From Parasponia andersonii (Eukaryota; Streptophyta; Magnoliopsida; Rosales; Cannabaceae), in assembly GCA_002914805.1 (NCBI GenBank), contig JXTB01000081.1, positions 531,955 to 595,954 of the forward strand: a stretch of DNA of 64,000 nucleotides, given 5' to 3'. The translations under genes were made by a program, and so were the position numbers. Within the stretch, counting starts at the first letter, position 1, and the number at the start of each line of letters is the position of its first letter. The notes under the pieces are model-generated. The model searched no databases and had not been told where the DNA came from. It saw nothing but the letters and a program-made list of their open reading frames with translations. Shown piece by piece: positions 27,181-38,487 of the stretch.

Positions 27181-28347
27181 CTCTCCGCTTTTATATACTC
27201 CGATATGTTGTCCGATCGACGCTATGGCTACCCTAACGGCTAGTTTCAGATATTAATTCAGGTTTCTTTTTTTCTTTTTCTTTTTTTGCGGATAATTTTC
27301 TTTGTGACTGTAGTCCTCCTGCTTGTTAAATTACCTGGCTTTAATCTTTCTCCTAATAGTGACTATCTATCTACAAATCCTCACTAATTTTCTACTCTCT
27401 TTATTTGTTAAAAATAAATTACTTTATCACTCACTTACGTGATTGTTGGCTCCATTAATTAATTCTTCGTGACTTTTTTTTTTTTATATTAAGCGAAGAA
27501 AAGAATTTATTATTGTAATTTTGAACAACATTCCAATTTCAGAGAAAATAATTATGTGCATCTTTTTTATTAGTTAGATGATACACATGGTTAATTTAGT
27601 ATTAGGAAAAGACCCACGTGAAATTAGTCTATTAACTATAATTAACTAATAGCATATTAATAAATCACTTAATATTGGTTGGTTGCAGAACAAAAATTTC
27701 ATGGAAATTTTGAAAAATTATAGGAGTATCACTATATTTAAGGATAAAGAATTTTTCCAAAAATTCTAAAGAAACCTCGATAAAATTATTGATATCGAAA
27801 ATTTGTAGTATAATTTTTCTAAAATTTCAAGAAATTTTGAGGAAATATCGGAATGAAAAAAAAAAGTTAATAATTTTTTTTAACGGATTTTGAAATTAAA
27901 AAAATTTTATGAATTTTTTTTACATATTTTATACAAATTACATTTCATATATTTCAATGTGTGAAATATATACTTTTTATTTCGACTGTAAATATTTTTT
28001 AAAACCTCACATATATTATAGAGTTAATTAAAAAAAAATAAAATTTAATTTTTCACAATTTATAACTTATGTTTTGGTTTCAGCAAATAAATAAGGTATC
28101 CATATTTTGAAATTCAAAAAAATTGTACACTGGTGTATTTAATGCTAGTGCAAACGACATTTTTAGTAAATGTTTTGATTGTTTTATTACCACATAAATA
28201 CTTCAATTGTTTGAAGACAAAAATAAGAGTTTGAATCTGCAATATTTTAGGAAAACAAATTTGTCAAAATATGGAGAGAGAGAGAGAGAGAGAGAGAGAA
28301 AAAAAAAATTGAATTTAAAAATGTGAATGAATTTTTTTTTGTAGAAC

Positions 28348-28569
28348 CCGAAAACATATGTTCAAATTGCATAGCCAAATTTCAACAGTTTTGGTTTTTT
28401 TTTAATTTATTTTTTGCGGAAACCGATGTTCAAATTGCAGAGCCAAATTTCAACAGTTCTTCTTTTTTTTTTTTTAATTAACCCTATATCATATAAGTAT
28501 ATACAAGAGATTTATTTCTAAACTAACCCTATATCATATAAGCATATCCAAGATATTTATTTCTAAACT
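28348..28569. repeat. Two adjacent small tandem duplications
   Basis: Copies at 28348-28390 and 28416-28459 share gttcaaattgca.agccaaatttcaacagtt. Copies at 28480-28524 and 28525-28569 share aaccctatatcatataag and a tttatttctaaact end. No gene is associated. Confidence 0.75.
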
Positions 28570-29382
28570 ACTCAATGTCTGTACTACATTCATTTATTTT
28601 GAAGAAATATAATAATTTTATGATTTTAAATTATACTAAACTTTATTTCGATTCTTCTAATGTTTTAAATAAATTTCCATTAAATATGTATTTTTTTTCA
28701 AAATTTTCACTTCAATGGTATTCACAATATTTCCTTAATTTTGGAACGCTAATATTTCTAAACTACTCTAATGAAAGTGTGGCAGTTGGTTGATGACTGC
28801 ATTAGAACTTAGAAGTACCAAACCAATCTCCTAAAGTAGAGGTTAGACGCCTCCTACATATCCAACATATGAACGTATCCAATGGTCATGGAATTCCATG
28901 AGCATGTATATCATATCATTGTATCGTTTGGACAAGAAGTTCACTGGCAGAGTGGCAGAGACTATTTCGCTTCCACATACATATATTCGAGTTAAAGAAT
29001 TGATTACTCACTCACTATCAAAGAAAAACGACACGTCGTTTATAACATAACAAAAACGACAAGAAATATATCACAAAGCTTTGCCTTCATATGATTTTAG
29101 GTATACATAAATGCTTCTGCCCGATAAACGAAGGGAATAGACAAAAATTTCAAAACAAAGAGGGGAATATCAGGATTCAAGAGTCAAGACCCCATTCGAT
29201 AAATGAGGCAAAATTTTTCTTCTTCTTTCAAAAGAGAACGTCAGCCGGTTTTGCATCCATCTCAAGATTTACAAAGCAAAAATGACCCATAAATCAAGTT
29301 TCTCAATTTTCATACCGGCAGTTTCGACTTCTTGGCCAATGTCATCAGTTCATCATCAGTTGCTGAGCAGTATGAATGTCGA

Positions 29383-32300
29383 TCAGGGGCAAGGATTGGG
29401 AAACCTTGCATGAACTTCGTTGATTTCCTTAACTATTTCAGATGTGAGCTCAACCTGGCATCCCTTCAGAATCTCCTGAAGCTGCCATGACTTGGTAGCT
29501 CCAAAAACGACACTTGCAACAAGAGGGTGTCTCAAGACAAAAGCTGCCACATCCCAAATAAAAGAATTGATGAGAAACATTGTGAAGCGACAAATTTTCT
29601 TTACTGTATTTGAGAAAAAAATTATTGATAGGCAAATGAATTGCATCAAACATAAGAAAGAACACCAAAATAGACATGCAAACAAGAGACAGAGAAGTCA
29701 AACCAATCGCAAGAGATACTGGATTAAGACCCAATCTTCTTGCAATACCAAGGTACTCCTGTGGAACACATATAAAGATTTGATTAGTGCAACAATATTG
29801 AGATTATGCACAAGCCAATTTTAAAAGAATCTGCCACACCATAGTAGCTGCTTTTATGATTTTGTTGGAGAGATTATATCTGGATTCCCCTTCCGAATAC
29901 TTGCCTGCAAAAGCAAGAAGACTTGAAACATGAGACATCATCAACATACTAGATAGCCACATACCTTACGACAAATCAAAAGAATCAGATAACTGACCTC
30001 TAAACATATTCATCCGAGCATCTCCTGGACCTCCATCACGCAAAAAGTACTTCCCGGAGAGTATACCCATTGCAAGTGGGCTGTAGGCCAATAAGGGGAT
30101 CCTGAACACGTTCAATAAAACCCAACAGATAGTAATTCGGCATGGAATGAAATGTGATATCCGAACAGTTCGTGAACAAGAAAGTTAGTGATCGTATCAG
30201 AATTCAGGGTTAAACATAGAATAGCAAACACAGTTCAAAATATTTAACGTCAGAGATTACAAAAGCAAGATTACACCAAATTCACTCAAGACAAAAGAAA
30301 CAATCCACCAACTTCCTTTGCTATGTCCTGGTCCTACATTGGAAGTTTAGAGAGGAATACTAACTTTATCCTGGTCCTACATTGAAAGTTGAGAGAGGAA
30401 TACTAACTTAATCTATCTCAAACTATCAGTTACCATTTTATCTATAACGTCAGAACCTCTCATAATTGTATCTGAATCTATTTCCTCTTTTGCACACCCC
30501 CGCCCCCCACCCCCCAGCAGCACAGAGGAAATCTTGTGTTAGCAAAATGTTTCATTCACACCTCAGTACCATGGAAAATGGAATGACACTGTTACGCTTC
30601 TATCAAAGCTAAGACCAGGCAAGACAAATACCATAAAACATACCTCTCGTGATGACAACATTCAGCCACTCCAAAATCAAAAGTTCGACAGAGCAAGTTG
30701 TATGAGTTCTATCACATAGAAAAAACAAGCCACATCAGCCCACTCGTAGAGTCTAAGAGAGAAAGTATTAAGGGGAAAAAATGTCAGTGTTCTGATTTGA
30801 ATGGATTACACAACCTGTACAGATATGATTTTTGGAAGACATGGGTCTCTTTGAGCTGCCTGAAGAAACTTCATGATACCATACGGTGTTTCATTGCTAA
30901 GACCAACATATCTGATCTGCAAACAAAACTTTCCTCCTTACTTGGAAAGGCCATGTACTTAAAAGGGTAACTGTAAAGCCACAAGCCACAATATCAAACT
31001 TACCTTTCCATCCGCAATAGCTCTGCCAAGAGCATCAAGTTGTTCCTCTATACTAATCGAACAAAACTGCCGGGTGGGATCATACTCAGTTTCTCCAAAC
31101 ATGGGAACATAGCTATTAAAAAGATAGAACAGCAAACAATTCGTTAAAGCGGTATCAACCTTGCCCCAGATAGCATCAACAAGAGGATCTCTTTAGTCTA
31201 GGCACAAAGCAAATTATCAGCCCATCTCCAAATTAAGCAGATTTACATACAAACCGATCANNNNNNNNNNNNNNNNNGCAACAAGCTGCATCAAAAGAAA
31301 AAGAAAATGTTCAGTGTTCAACTACGAAAAAGGTTCTGCACCTCTTGATGTGAGCTGGGAATAAACAAAGATTTGGAAAGTCGAGAAAAAGTTATACATC
31401 GTAAACTGGCCACAATATGAACCCACAGCACGCAAACACAGTGGCAGTATTCTCTCTCAAACTACAAGTAGAAAATAACCCATACGAAAGTATTGGAGCT
31501 ATAATAATAATGAATGCTCCAACCTATTGTCAATGGCCTCTCTGATATTTCTAGCGTCCAAGCACTTGGGCCCACCTCGAATCCAAGTCATCTGCCCAGA
31601 GGGTCCAGCAACCTGCACCAAACCAACCATTCAAAAATATCTAAACCAAGATATTGAGAAGTCCCTCTCTATGGCAGAGCCCAATGGTTCATTTCACCCC
31701 CCAAAGAACACAATTTCCCCCACCCCTCTTTTTAATTGATAAACCAAAAACCCAAATCTCTGCTGGCATATAGGCCAACTGTTAGCGCAGAGAGGCATAT
31801 ACGGAACGCTTTCCCTTTCATGTGTTTACGTAACATGAAAGGAATCCTAATCTCCTTCGCTCATTGTTTCTTATTCCCCTCTATTCCATTTCTCTTCCAT
31901 TCCCTTTCCAATCATTTCCTTTTGCCGAGGCCATACTGTAATTCTAAAGCAATCACTCTCCTTTCTTGTACGGACAAACAAAACCGAATGAGGCAGACAG
32001 ATATAGAACAACAGTGAACATACCTTGGTGGCCAAGACGATGTGGTCCCGAGAAATCTTCCTATCGCGAATCCAACGGCCAAGATACTCTTCGCTCCTCC
32101 CCTGAGTTTGGACACGCTGAGGAACTGGGTACCTGCAATAATTAATTCAAACCCACTCAATAAGCTCATATGAAAACCAAAATAGAGAGAGATTGATAGA
32201 TAAGAGAATCAAAGAGAGGAGTGACACTGGAAGGGATTACATTTCGGCGGAGTCGAAGAAGTTGATTCCGGCGTTAAAAGCTTGGTCGAGCAGGCCATAG

Positions 32301-32496
32301 GACTCACCTAACGTGTTCTGCTCCCCGAAAGTCATGGTTCCTGGGGACAGTCTTATCTAGCACAGTTATTTTCTCACCATTCACTATCCCCCAAAAAAAA
32401 ATAAATAAATGAAAAGAAGAAGGCTTAAGAGGTCGAACCCAAGCAGAGCCTTGAAACTGATAACTGTGGAGTGAGATTGAACAGAGGAACCGCCAT
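29383..32496 (-). CDS. Aldo/keto reductase (Tas / NADP-linked oxidoreductase type), 12 exons, one exon mostly in a gap
   Basis: A predicted NAD(P)H-dependent aldo/keto reductase with a TIM-barrel fold. Exons: 32439-32496, 32241-32340, 32024-32132, 31524-31612, 31255-31285 (contains the N run), 31004-31112, 30815-30916, 30644-30708, 29998-30101, 29840-29904, 29704-29758, 29383-29543. Family signatures are LCLGTMTFGEQNT, NAGINFFDSAEMYPVPQR (catalytic Asp and Tyr), HIVLATK (catalytic Lys), GPSGQMTWIRGGPK, IRYVGLSNETPYG, IPLLAYSPLAMGILSGKYF and the terminus NEVHARFPNPCP. The exon carrying the expected catalytic His (IHWPD context) lies largely under the N run. The chosen start gives a short leader (MAVPLFNLTPQLSVSR) with no clear chloroplast transit peptide. 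Intron 1 is 98 nt with an unusual donor (GTTCGA). Expected length is about 357 residues. Confidence 0.88.
30326..30411. repeat. 43-bp tandem duplication in a reductase intron
   Basis: Two near-identical copies start at 30326 and 30369 with tcctggtcctacattg and end with gaggaatactaactt. They lie in the intron between exons 8 and 9. Confidence 0.85.
31261..31277. other. Assembly gap (17 N) inside reductase exon 5
   Basis: Coding sequence is visible on both sides of the N run. A CAG acceptor precedes eight coding bases (31278-31285), and six coding bases precede a GT donor (31255-31260). The surrounding exon phases require an exon length that 17 N does not give, so the gap length is a placeholder. 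Confidence 0.85.
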
Positions 32497-32702
32497 TGTC
32501 CGAAAAACTGAGGTTAAATGACGATAACAGACCGTACAAATTTGGCGGTAAGCTTGGAGGGACTGAAGTTGCAGTAGTAGAGTATGACGGAGCGTGAGGA
32601 GGTAGGGATAAAAAGACGAGCAGTGTGTCAGGGTGCAAAACGAAGACTGACGAAAAAAAAAAAAAAAACAAAACAAAACAAAAAACAAAAATGAATCAAA
32701 AG

Positions 32703-32775
32703 TGGAGATGCAGGGGATCGAACCCTGTGCCTCTCGCATGCAAAGCGAGCGCTCTACCATTTGAGCTACATCCCC
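32703..32775 (-). tRNA. trnA-UGC: tRNA-Ala(UGC)
   Basis: The minus strand folds as a 73-nt cloverleaf without CCA or intron. Acceptor strand GGGGATG pairs with CATCTCC plus discriminator A. The D arm is GCTCAAATGGTAGAGC. The anticodon stem is CTCGC/GCGAG around loop TTTGCAT (anticodon TGC), and the T arm is CAGGG-TTCGATC-CCCTG. Internal A and B boxes (TAGCTCAAATGGTAGAGC and GGTTCGATCC) are present. A T-rich run downstream on the minus strand (about 32660-32692) can serve as the Pol III terminator. It lies 207 bp upstream of the reductase start codon on the same strand. It is nuclear-type by context. Confidence 0.96.
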
Positions 32776-33353
32776 GACTTGCTGCATGAGCCAGGATTGA
32801 TAAATTTATTTTTTTTTATAAGGTTTTAATCCTTCCGACCCTCTACCACGCTTATTCGTTCACAGCCACAGGACTAAGTAGAGTGGACTATTTTACTGTT
32901 TTCCTCTGGTCGAAAACCTTTTCTACTGCATCGCACTACATCTAAAAAACTGTGTAAGATGAAAACTAAAATACCAAGAATTAATAGGAATTTAAACAGA
33001 CAAAGAAGCAGAGGGGAAACCAAAATGTGCATCTCTTTGCCAAAGATGAATAAGTCTGAGAACATCAACATGTCATACTCTTCTATTCAGCAAAGAAGAA
33101 TGTGATATTCTTTTGTTAAAGAAACTTAGGATTGTATAACTACAATAAAGACAGTAATCAAACCAATCCGCAAAAATGAAAGTAAATGTGAATAATTGTT
33201 GTTCTCTGTATTCAAACCATTAAAAAAAAAATTGCCCAGAGCCTGGGTTTACAACATATCAAAGGGGTCGAAAAGACCCCATCTTTAAGGTTTGTGCCTG
33301 ACTTTATACTCAAACATCAAAAATTCCCCATGGCCAAAACCATACAAGTTCCA
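32776..33353. other. Region between tRNA-Ala and the first H2A.X gene
   Basis: No gene seen. It contains the 3' untranslated region of the H2A.X gene at its high-coordinate end and otherwise AT-rich sequence. Confidence 0.5.
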
Positions 33354-34064
33354 CTAAAACTCTTGTGATGCAGAACCAAATGCACCTTTCCCTTTCCCAA
33401 TCTTCTTAGGCAACAGGTTTTGATGAATGTTTGGCAACACGCCTCCATTAGCAATAGTAACAGTCCCCAAAAGCTTGCTCAGCTCCTCATCGTTTCGCAC
33501 AGCAAGCTGTATATGCCTTGGAACAATACGATTCTTCTTGTTGTCTCTCGCAGCGTTCCCAGCAAGCTCCAAAACCTGTCAAACAATAAAACCCACATAC
33601 TAAAAATCGATTTAAGTTTCACAACCCAAAAAGCCATGCAGCATAATCCATTGCAACAGTACATATCATCGACAAAATTGCCCAAAAATACGATCCAAAG
33701 ATCTCAATGATCAATTTTCATAAACCCACTATACAAAAATCATATTCCAAATCAAAAAGAAAAAATAAAATACCAAAACCCAGGTTCTAATTTCTCCACA
33801 TTAATCCACCAAAAATGAAAAATCATCGAATCGAAACGAATCGGGGTAATATTAAAGACAGCAGACCTCAGCAGCGAGGTACTCGAGGACGGCAGAGAGA
33901 TAGACCGGAGCTCCGGCGCCGACTCGCTCGGCATACTTGCCGGCCTTGAGAAATCGGGCGATCCTTCCGACGGGGAACTGAAGACCGGCCTTCTGAGACC
34001 TGGACACCGATTTGGAGGACTTGGGCTTGCCTCGTCCCCCTTTGGTTGATCCGGCAGTACTCAT
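33354..34064 (-). CDS. H2A.X: Histone H2A.X (copy 1)
   Basis: Two exons, 33867-34064 and 33354-33575, encode 139 residues. The core is a canonical H2A fold: [55 protein letters not shown] and [15 protein letters not shown]. The protein ends GSASQEF. SQ-E-hydrophobic at the C terminus defines H2A.X, whose serine is phosphorylated by ATM/ATR kinases at DNA double-strand breaks. The tail lacks the SPKK motifs of H2A.W. The single intron splits after GAG in EYLAAE, the usual place in plant H2A genes. A second H2A.X gene lies 3.7 kb upstream on the same strand. The two share exon 2 almost entirely and differ more at the N terminus (STAGS against ESTAAAT) and in loop 1. Confidence 0.96.
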
Positions 34065-34270
34065 TCTTAGGGTTTTCTGGTTCGATTCAAGGTACGAATA
34101 AACCCTAGGAGAAGGGATTCGATGAGATGTATAGAGAGGTTGATAATTGATTGTTCTGAGAGTGGTTGTGTACTTGAGGAAGAGTACGGAGGAAGAAGAC
34201 GGTATACATATACGGAATGGTTTGGGAGAAGTGAAAAGCTGCCTTGATATGATTGATTCTGTGGCAAAGG

Positions 34271-34290
34271 CGCGGATCGCCAACGTGGCA
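34271..34290 (-). promoter_or_regulatory. Histone octamer-type promoter block upstream of H2A.X copy 1
   Basis: The plus strand reads cgcggatcgccaacgtggca. CGCGGATC is the plant histone octamer (OCT) element linked to S-phase expression. The 18 bases from cggatc onward recur exactly upstream of the second H2A.X gene. The block lies about 210 bp upstream of the start codon. Confidence 0.8.
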
Positions 34291-34715
34291 AAATACATGG
34301 GATTTAAACGATGGAAAATTATTTTGGAGGGTTGGTTTTGTGATTTGACTCGTTGGGAAATTGTCCTTAATAGTTTAAATTTGTATGCAATTGACTTTTT
34401 TAATTTATTTTTCCAAAATAACATTTCTAATACTCTTTAAATAACAAAAAAGTCTAAAATATTCTTATGAATCAATTATTAGAGATAGAGAGAGAGATTA
34501 AGCGAAATCAAATCCGTCTTATCTTATCGTGTCTCTTCTCTTCCTCATTAATGCTTTCGACTATAAGTGCCAAATTGACCCCTTTTTCTCGTATCTGCGA
34601 GGTTCTGATCTCTTTTGGAAAACTTGCCTTTTAGTTTTCTTATCGGATTACGACGAATCATTTGGGAGATCGAGAATCAAGATCTTGGCTAACGCTAATG
34701 TCACCGTTGGTGAGA

Positions 34716-34717
34716 NN

Positions 34718-34758
<41 letters not shown>
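34716..34758. repeat. Poly-A run of about 41 bases next to two N
   Basis: The run starts after NN at 34716-34717. It may be a retroposed tail or a low-quality join; no retroposed gene is recognisable before it. Confidence 0.6.
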
Positions 34759-34766
<8 letters not shown>

Positions 34767-35533
34767 GAGAGAGAGAGATGGAAACGAAGAGGAGGGACTT
34801 AAAAGGATTCGGATTAGAGAAAGAAGATATAGAGAATAAGAGTAAGAGTGAGATTATGAAGGAGGAGGACTAGTTTGCATAGCGTTTTGATCTTGTTGGT
34901 GTCTAGGTCTGTGGTCGAAGAAGTAGGTTGTGGGCGTTGTGGCCGAGATTGGAAGAGGAACTTGGGCAAACTCTAGTGAGTAGTTTTTTACTATCTGTTC
35001 ATATTCTATTTCCAACGCTAATTACTTTGTTATGTGTCTTGCTTTTTTCGGTTTTATCTAGTTTTGATACACTACAGTGAATGTTATTAAGGGAGAAAAG
35101 TGTGTTTTCCATATAGGTCTTAGACTAGATTAGTAATAAAATTAATATGAACTTTACATTTTAAATCTTTATTTATATAATATACTTATATGTATATGTT
35201 GCCATTTACATTTCTATTCTATGATTAGAATACCTTTTGAGAATGTATCTGGTTTCAGTTTGTAGAAGACATTGGTAATTCATAAAAATAATTACCTTCC
35301 CAAATGTTTGTTAAACTGAGATATTCATCATTGGTATTCTTGTGTTATGTGGTCGAATTGGTCAAGTTAGAGAGTTTTGAGGCCTTAACCTTGATTGATT
35401 GTAGAAGCAATTTAGTTGAGATGTTTTATTTTTGGCACAAGTACTTAGCAATTGTCTCGTGTTTATTCTTAACTTATGAAGCCTTACCTATATTGTTGTT
35501 TCGATCTCTAGAACTATGAAGAGTAACGTTTTG

Positions 35534-35707
35534 GCAACTATTTACCGGACAAAATGTTAGGAAGCTTGTGAAGGATGGATTGATTATTAGAAAGCCAACC
35601 AAAGAGAGGCTAGGCTGCCCAGAAAAAATCCTCTAGATAAGGATAATGTGTGTACTAAGGCGCTTGTAACAAGTAATGTCCCTTGACATGTACATGAAAG
35701 AAAGTGA
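35534..35707 (+). pseudogene. Ribosomal protein eL19 (RPL19) pseudogene fragment
   Basis: The plus strand reads QNVRKLVKDGLIIRKPTK, the conserved eL19 segment. It then joins directly to an EARLP..KIL segment and an IRIMCVLRRL piece that correspond to the EARLPTKILW..RMRVLRRL part of the family. Further on it has a HDMYMK-like piece. About 30 codons between RKPTK and EARLP are missing, the frame changes around EARLP, and an in-frame TAG follows KIL. No upstream exons are seen. It is a decayed fragment, and not enough is left to tell a processed copy from a segmental one. Confidence 0.8.
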
Positions 35708-35782
35708 ATATTATGTGTGTTTTTGTTTGGAATGAGATAATCATAATTTTTTAGTAAAGACAGTATAATGTTGTATGTTTTT

Positions 35783-35852
35783 TAAATGATTTTAGATTGA
35801 ATTCGTGACTAATAGATTAAATGATTTTAGATTGAATTCGTGACTAATAGAT
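35783..35852. repeat. 35-bp perfect tandem duplication
   Basis: Copies at 35783-35817 and 35818-35852 are identical (taaatgattttagattgaat and onward). Confidence 0.9.
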
Positions 35853-36205
35853 TTTAGAACTGATTTTTGTGTGTAATGGATTTATTTGTGATAATGGTAG
35901 GTTTTTGTGTGTTGGATCGCTCCAAATTATGTGACTTAAAATTATAGACCACGTGAATAATGATATAAAAAGTTTAAATTCTCGAACTATCACAAATTTT
36001 ATTACTGTCAATAATTATATGATAACTATTAATAAATACAATGGCATTGAATAATATTTGGTGGAATATTAATTGTGTGACTAATTGTGCGCGACTAAAC
36101 AAATCAAAATGAATAAAGTGGCAGATTCTCTATCTTTTCTGTCTGTTACAAATACGTGACTTTTAATTACACTAAAATATAGGTTGTCTTAATTATTTCT
36201 AAAAG

Positions 36206-36670
36206 TGTAAAACAAATTGTGATCATCAATTACAATATTGTGATTACTAGTTTTAAAATTGTGACCATTAGTTACAAAATTTCAAAATTTAAAATATACT
36301 TGGAAAATGCGTCATAAAAGTTGTTACTATCAGTCACAAATTTATGACTTCAAAATGAAAAATTAGTCACAATTTGTATCTAACAATAACAAAAACTCAT
36401 AATATTCGTAACAGTATAAAACAAATTGTGACCACCAATCACAATATTGTGACTATTAATTTCAAAATTATGAGTAATATAATAATTTAAAATATATATA
36501 GAAAAAACTTTATAAAAATTGTGACTATCAGTCACAAAATTATGATTTCAAAGTGAAAAATCAATCACAAATTGTATCTACTAGTAAAAAAAACTCACAA
36601 TCTTTATAGCAATTTAAAATAAACTGTTAAAAGAAAATCAGTCACAAATTGTGACTACTAGTAACAAAGC
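36206..36670. repeat. Tandem repeat, about 205 bp unit, two and a part copies
   Basis: Units start near 36206, 36413 and 36610 (partial). They share taaaacaaattgtga.ca.c, caatattgtga.ta.ta.tt and repeated atcagtcacaaa / ttgtgactac pieces that themselves form short inverted motifs (ttgtgac / gtcacaa). Confidence 0.75.
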
Positions 36671-37515
36671 GAAAAATAATAAAAAGACAATTTCGAAATG
36701 ACTTTTTTCTCTCTAAAAATAACTAAAAGAATAATTATTTTGAACTAAAAAACCATTACGAAAAAGTGAACTAAAAAATCCATCTCTCAAATATAAACTA
36801 TCCGCCCCAAATTCCAAGATCCTAAACTTGACATTTTGGGCTTGATGCTACTAGCCACACAAAAGCCCACCGATTTGGCCCAATCTGAATTGCAGTTTAA
36901 CAGATCACAGAATACCAGATGTAGCCGGTAGCCTGATCAAGCATTTCCCAAAGCGCTCCGTTCCTTTTACTTTTTTTCCCCCCTCCCACCTGTGCTTCAA
37001 TTCTAATATGAGGATTTCCGATCTTTATTTTTTTAAAACAAGGAAAATGAGGATTTTCCCCTTTTAAAAGATTCCATTTTCGTTTCCCTCAAAAAAAAAA
37101 AAAAAAATCATTTTAACACTTTTAATTAAATTATTAGAAGTAATCTAGGTTTTGACCAGACAACACTTTAACATATTTCCCTTCAACAAAACTAATCTAA
37201 ATTTTACAGCACTCATTTCTTTTCCAAAACGTAGAATAAAACGGGGTATTAGCAAAAATAAGTTTTGGCTTCTCGTCAATATCGTAAATTTTTTGCAAGC
37301 CCTTAGAAATTAAAAAAAAAAAAAAATACACTACTCATCTTCCGTTTATTTTATTAACCAATATGCACTATTTAAAACTCTCAATTAAAATTCCTTCGAA
37401 AGAAAATTCTCAATTAAAATCTTCCATATAGTTCCCCTTTTTGTAGGTGAATAAAATGCTGCAGTAATCCAGTAATTCAAACAAAATAAATAAATGTTGC
37501 TTAATTAATTATTCA

Positions 37516-37653
37516 ATTAGCAAAACAACCAGTAATGCAGACCAGCCATTTTTAATTAGCAATATAATTCCACGAAAAAAAAAAATTAGCAAAACAACCA
37601 GTAATGCAGACCAGCCATTTTTAATTAGCAATATAATTCCACGAAAAAAAAAA
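37516..37653. repeat. 69-bp near-perfect tandem duplication downstream of H2A.X copy 2
   Basis: Copies at 37516-37584 and 37585-37653 are the same apart from the length of the terminal A run. Each begins attagcaaaacaaccagtaa. Confidence 0.92.
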
Positions 37654-37750
37654 ATGGAGAAACTGTTACAAAAGTTAAAATACATCTTTTCCATTATGAT
37701 TTAATCTAAAGNCATAGATGTATTTTAAAGTCAAAAAAGACCCATGAAAT

Positions 37751-38293
37751 CTAGAACTCCTGAGACACAGACCCAATCTCCCCCTTCCCTTTCCCGACCT
37801 TCTTCGGCAACAGATTCTGGTGAATGTTCGGAAGAACACCTCCATTGGCGATCGTCACCGACCCAAGAAGCTTGCTCAGCTCCTCATCGTTCCTCACAGC
37901 CAGCTGGATGTGCCTCGGCACGATCCGGTTCTTCTTGTTGTCCCTGGCGGCGTTCCCGGCCAACTCCAAGAGCTGTGTGTATCAAAAACAAAACACGAAG
38001 GAAAAACTTAGACGAATGAATAACTTTCCGGGAAAATGGCTTCCGGCTTCCCGAGAAAGTGTGAGTGAAAAATCGAGATTGAAACATACCTCGGCAGCGA
38101 GGTACTCGAGGACGGCGGAGAGGTAGACCGGCGAACCGGACCCAACGCGCTGAGAGTAGCGGCCGGTCTTGAGGAAGCGGGCGATCCGGCCGACTGGGAA
38201 CTGGAGGCCGGCCTTGTGGGACCTGGAGACCGATTTGGTGGCCTTGGGCTTTCCTCTGCCTCCCTTGGTGGTGGCCGCGGCGGTGGACTCCAT
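37751..38293 (-). CDS. H2A.X: Histone H2A.X (copy 2)
   Basis: Two exons, 38090-38293 and 37751-37972, encode 141 residues ending GSVSQEF, so this is also an H2A.X. The core motifs match copy 1 ([49 protein letters not shown]). Differences concentrate around loop 1 and the second helix: [13 protein letters not shown] here against [13 protein letters not shown] in copy 1. The intron is 117 nt and in the same place as in copy 1 (291 nt there). The second exon starts CTC (Leu) where copy 1 has GTT (Val). The coding sequence is much more GC-rich than in copy 1. This tandem relationship points to a local duplication followed by divergence. Confidence 0.96.
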
Positions 38294-38426
38294 TAATGGC
38301 GTAATCGAAGTTAGGGTTTCGAAGATTTGAAGATTCTGGATTTTTTGGGGGAGATTGGCGGGATGGTGAGGATGATGGCTAATGAATTTTTGAATTGTGA
38401 ATGAACTTGGGATGGTGGGGGTTTGG

Positions 38427-38434
38427 TATTTATA
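38427..38434 (-). promoter_or_regulatory. TATA box of H2A.X copy 2
   Basis: The minus strand reads TATAAATA about 135 bp upstream of the start codon and about 55 bp downstream of the octamer-type block, a normal arrangement for a replication-linked histone gene. Confidence 0.7.
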
Positions 38435-38487
38435 GAGAGAGTCGTGAATCAGAAGGAGCGTTTCTATTGGTTCGGGAGGGTATCACC

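Larger units (their letters stand above)
26166..29382. other. Upstream region of NPC1 and downstream region of the aldo/keto reductase gene
   Basis: 26166 to about 26600 should hold the NPC1 5' untranslated region and promoter; I cannot place a TATA box with confidence. The rest is AT-rich and without a recognisable gene. It contains a tandem repeat (about 26940-27180), a (GA)n tract at 28273-28300 and two small tandem duplications near 28350-28570. Upstream of 29383 lies the reductase 3' untranslated region. Confidence 0.5.
34291..37750. other. Region between the two H2A.X genes
   Basis: There is no intact gene. It contains a homopolymer A run next to two N (34716-34758), an eL19 pseudogene fragment (about 35534-35707), a 35-bp duplication (35783-35852), a roughly 205-bp tandem repeat (about 36206-36670) and a 69-bp duplication (37516-37653). 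A single N at 37712 lies in the 3' flank of the second H2A.X gene. The plus-strand open frame at 34529-34873 reads through the A run and is not a credible gene. Confidence 0.5.

Noticed and set aside
32425-32787. 120-codon frame reading through the tRNA into the reductase
   Set aside because: Its first part is the translated tRNA-Ala. The real reductase start is the internal Met at 32496.
34529-34873. 114-codon frame containing a poly-lysine run
   Set aside because: It depends on reading through NN and about 41 A. There are no motifs, and it is an artefact of the homopolymer.
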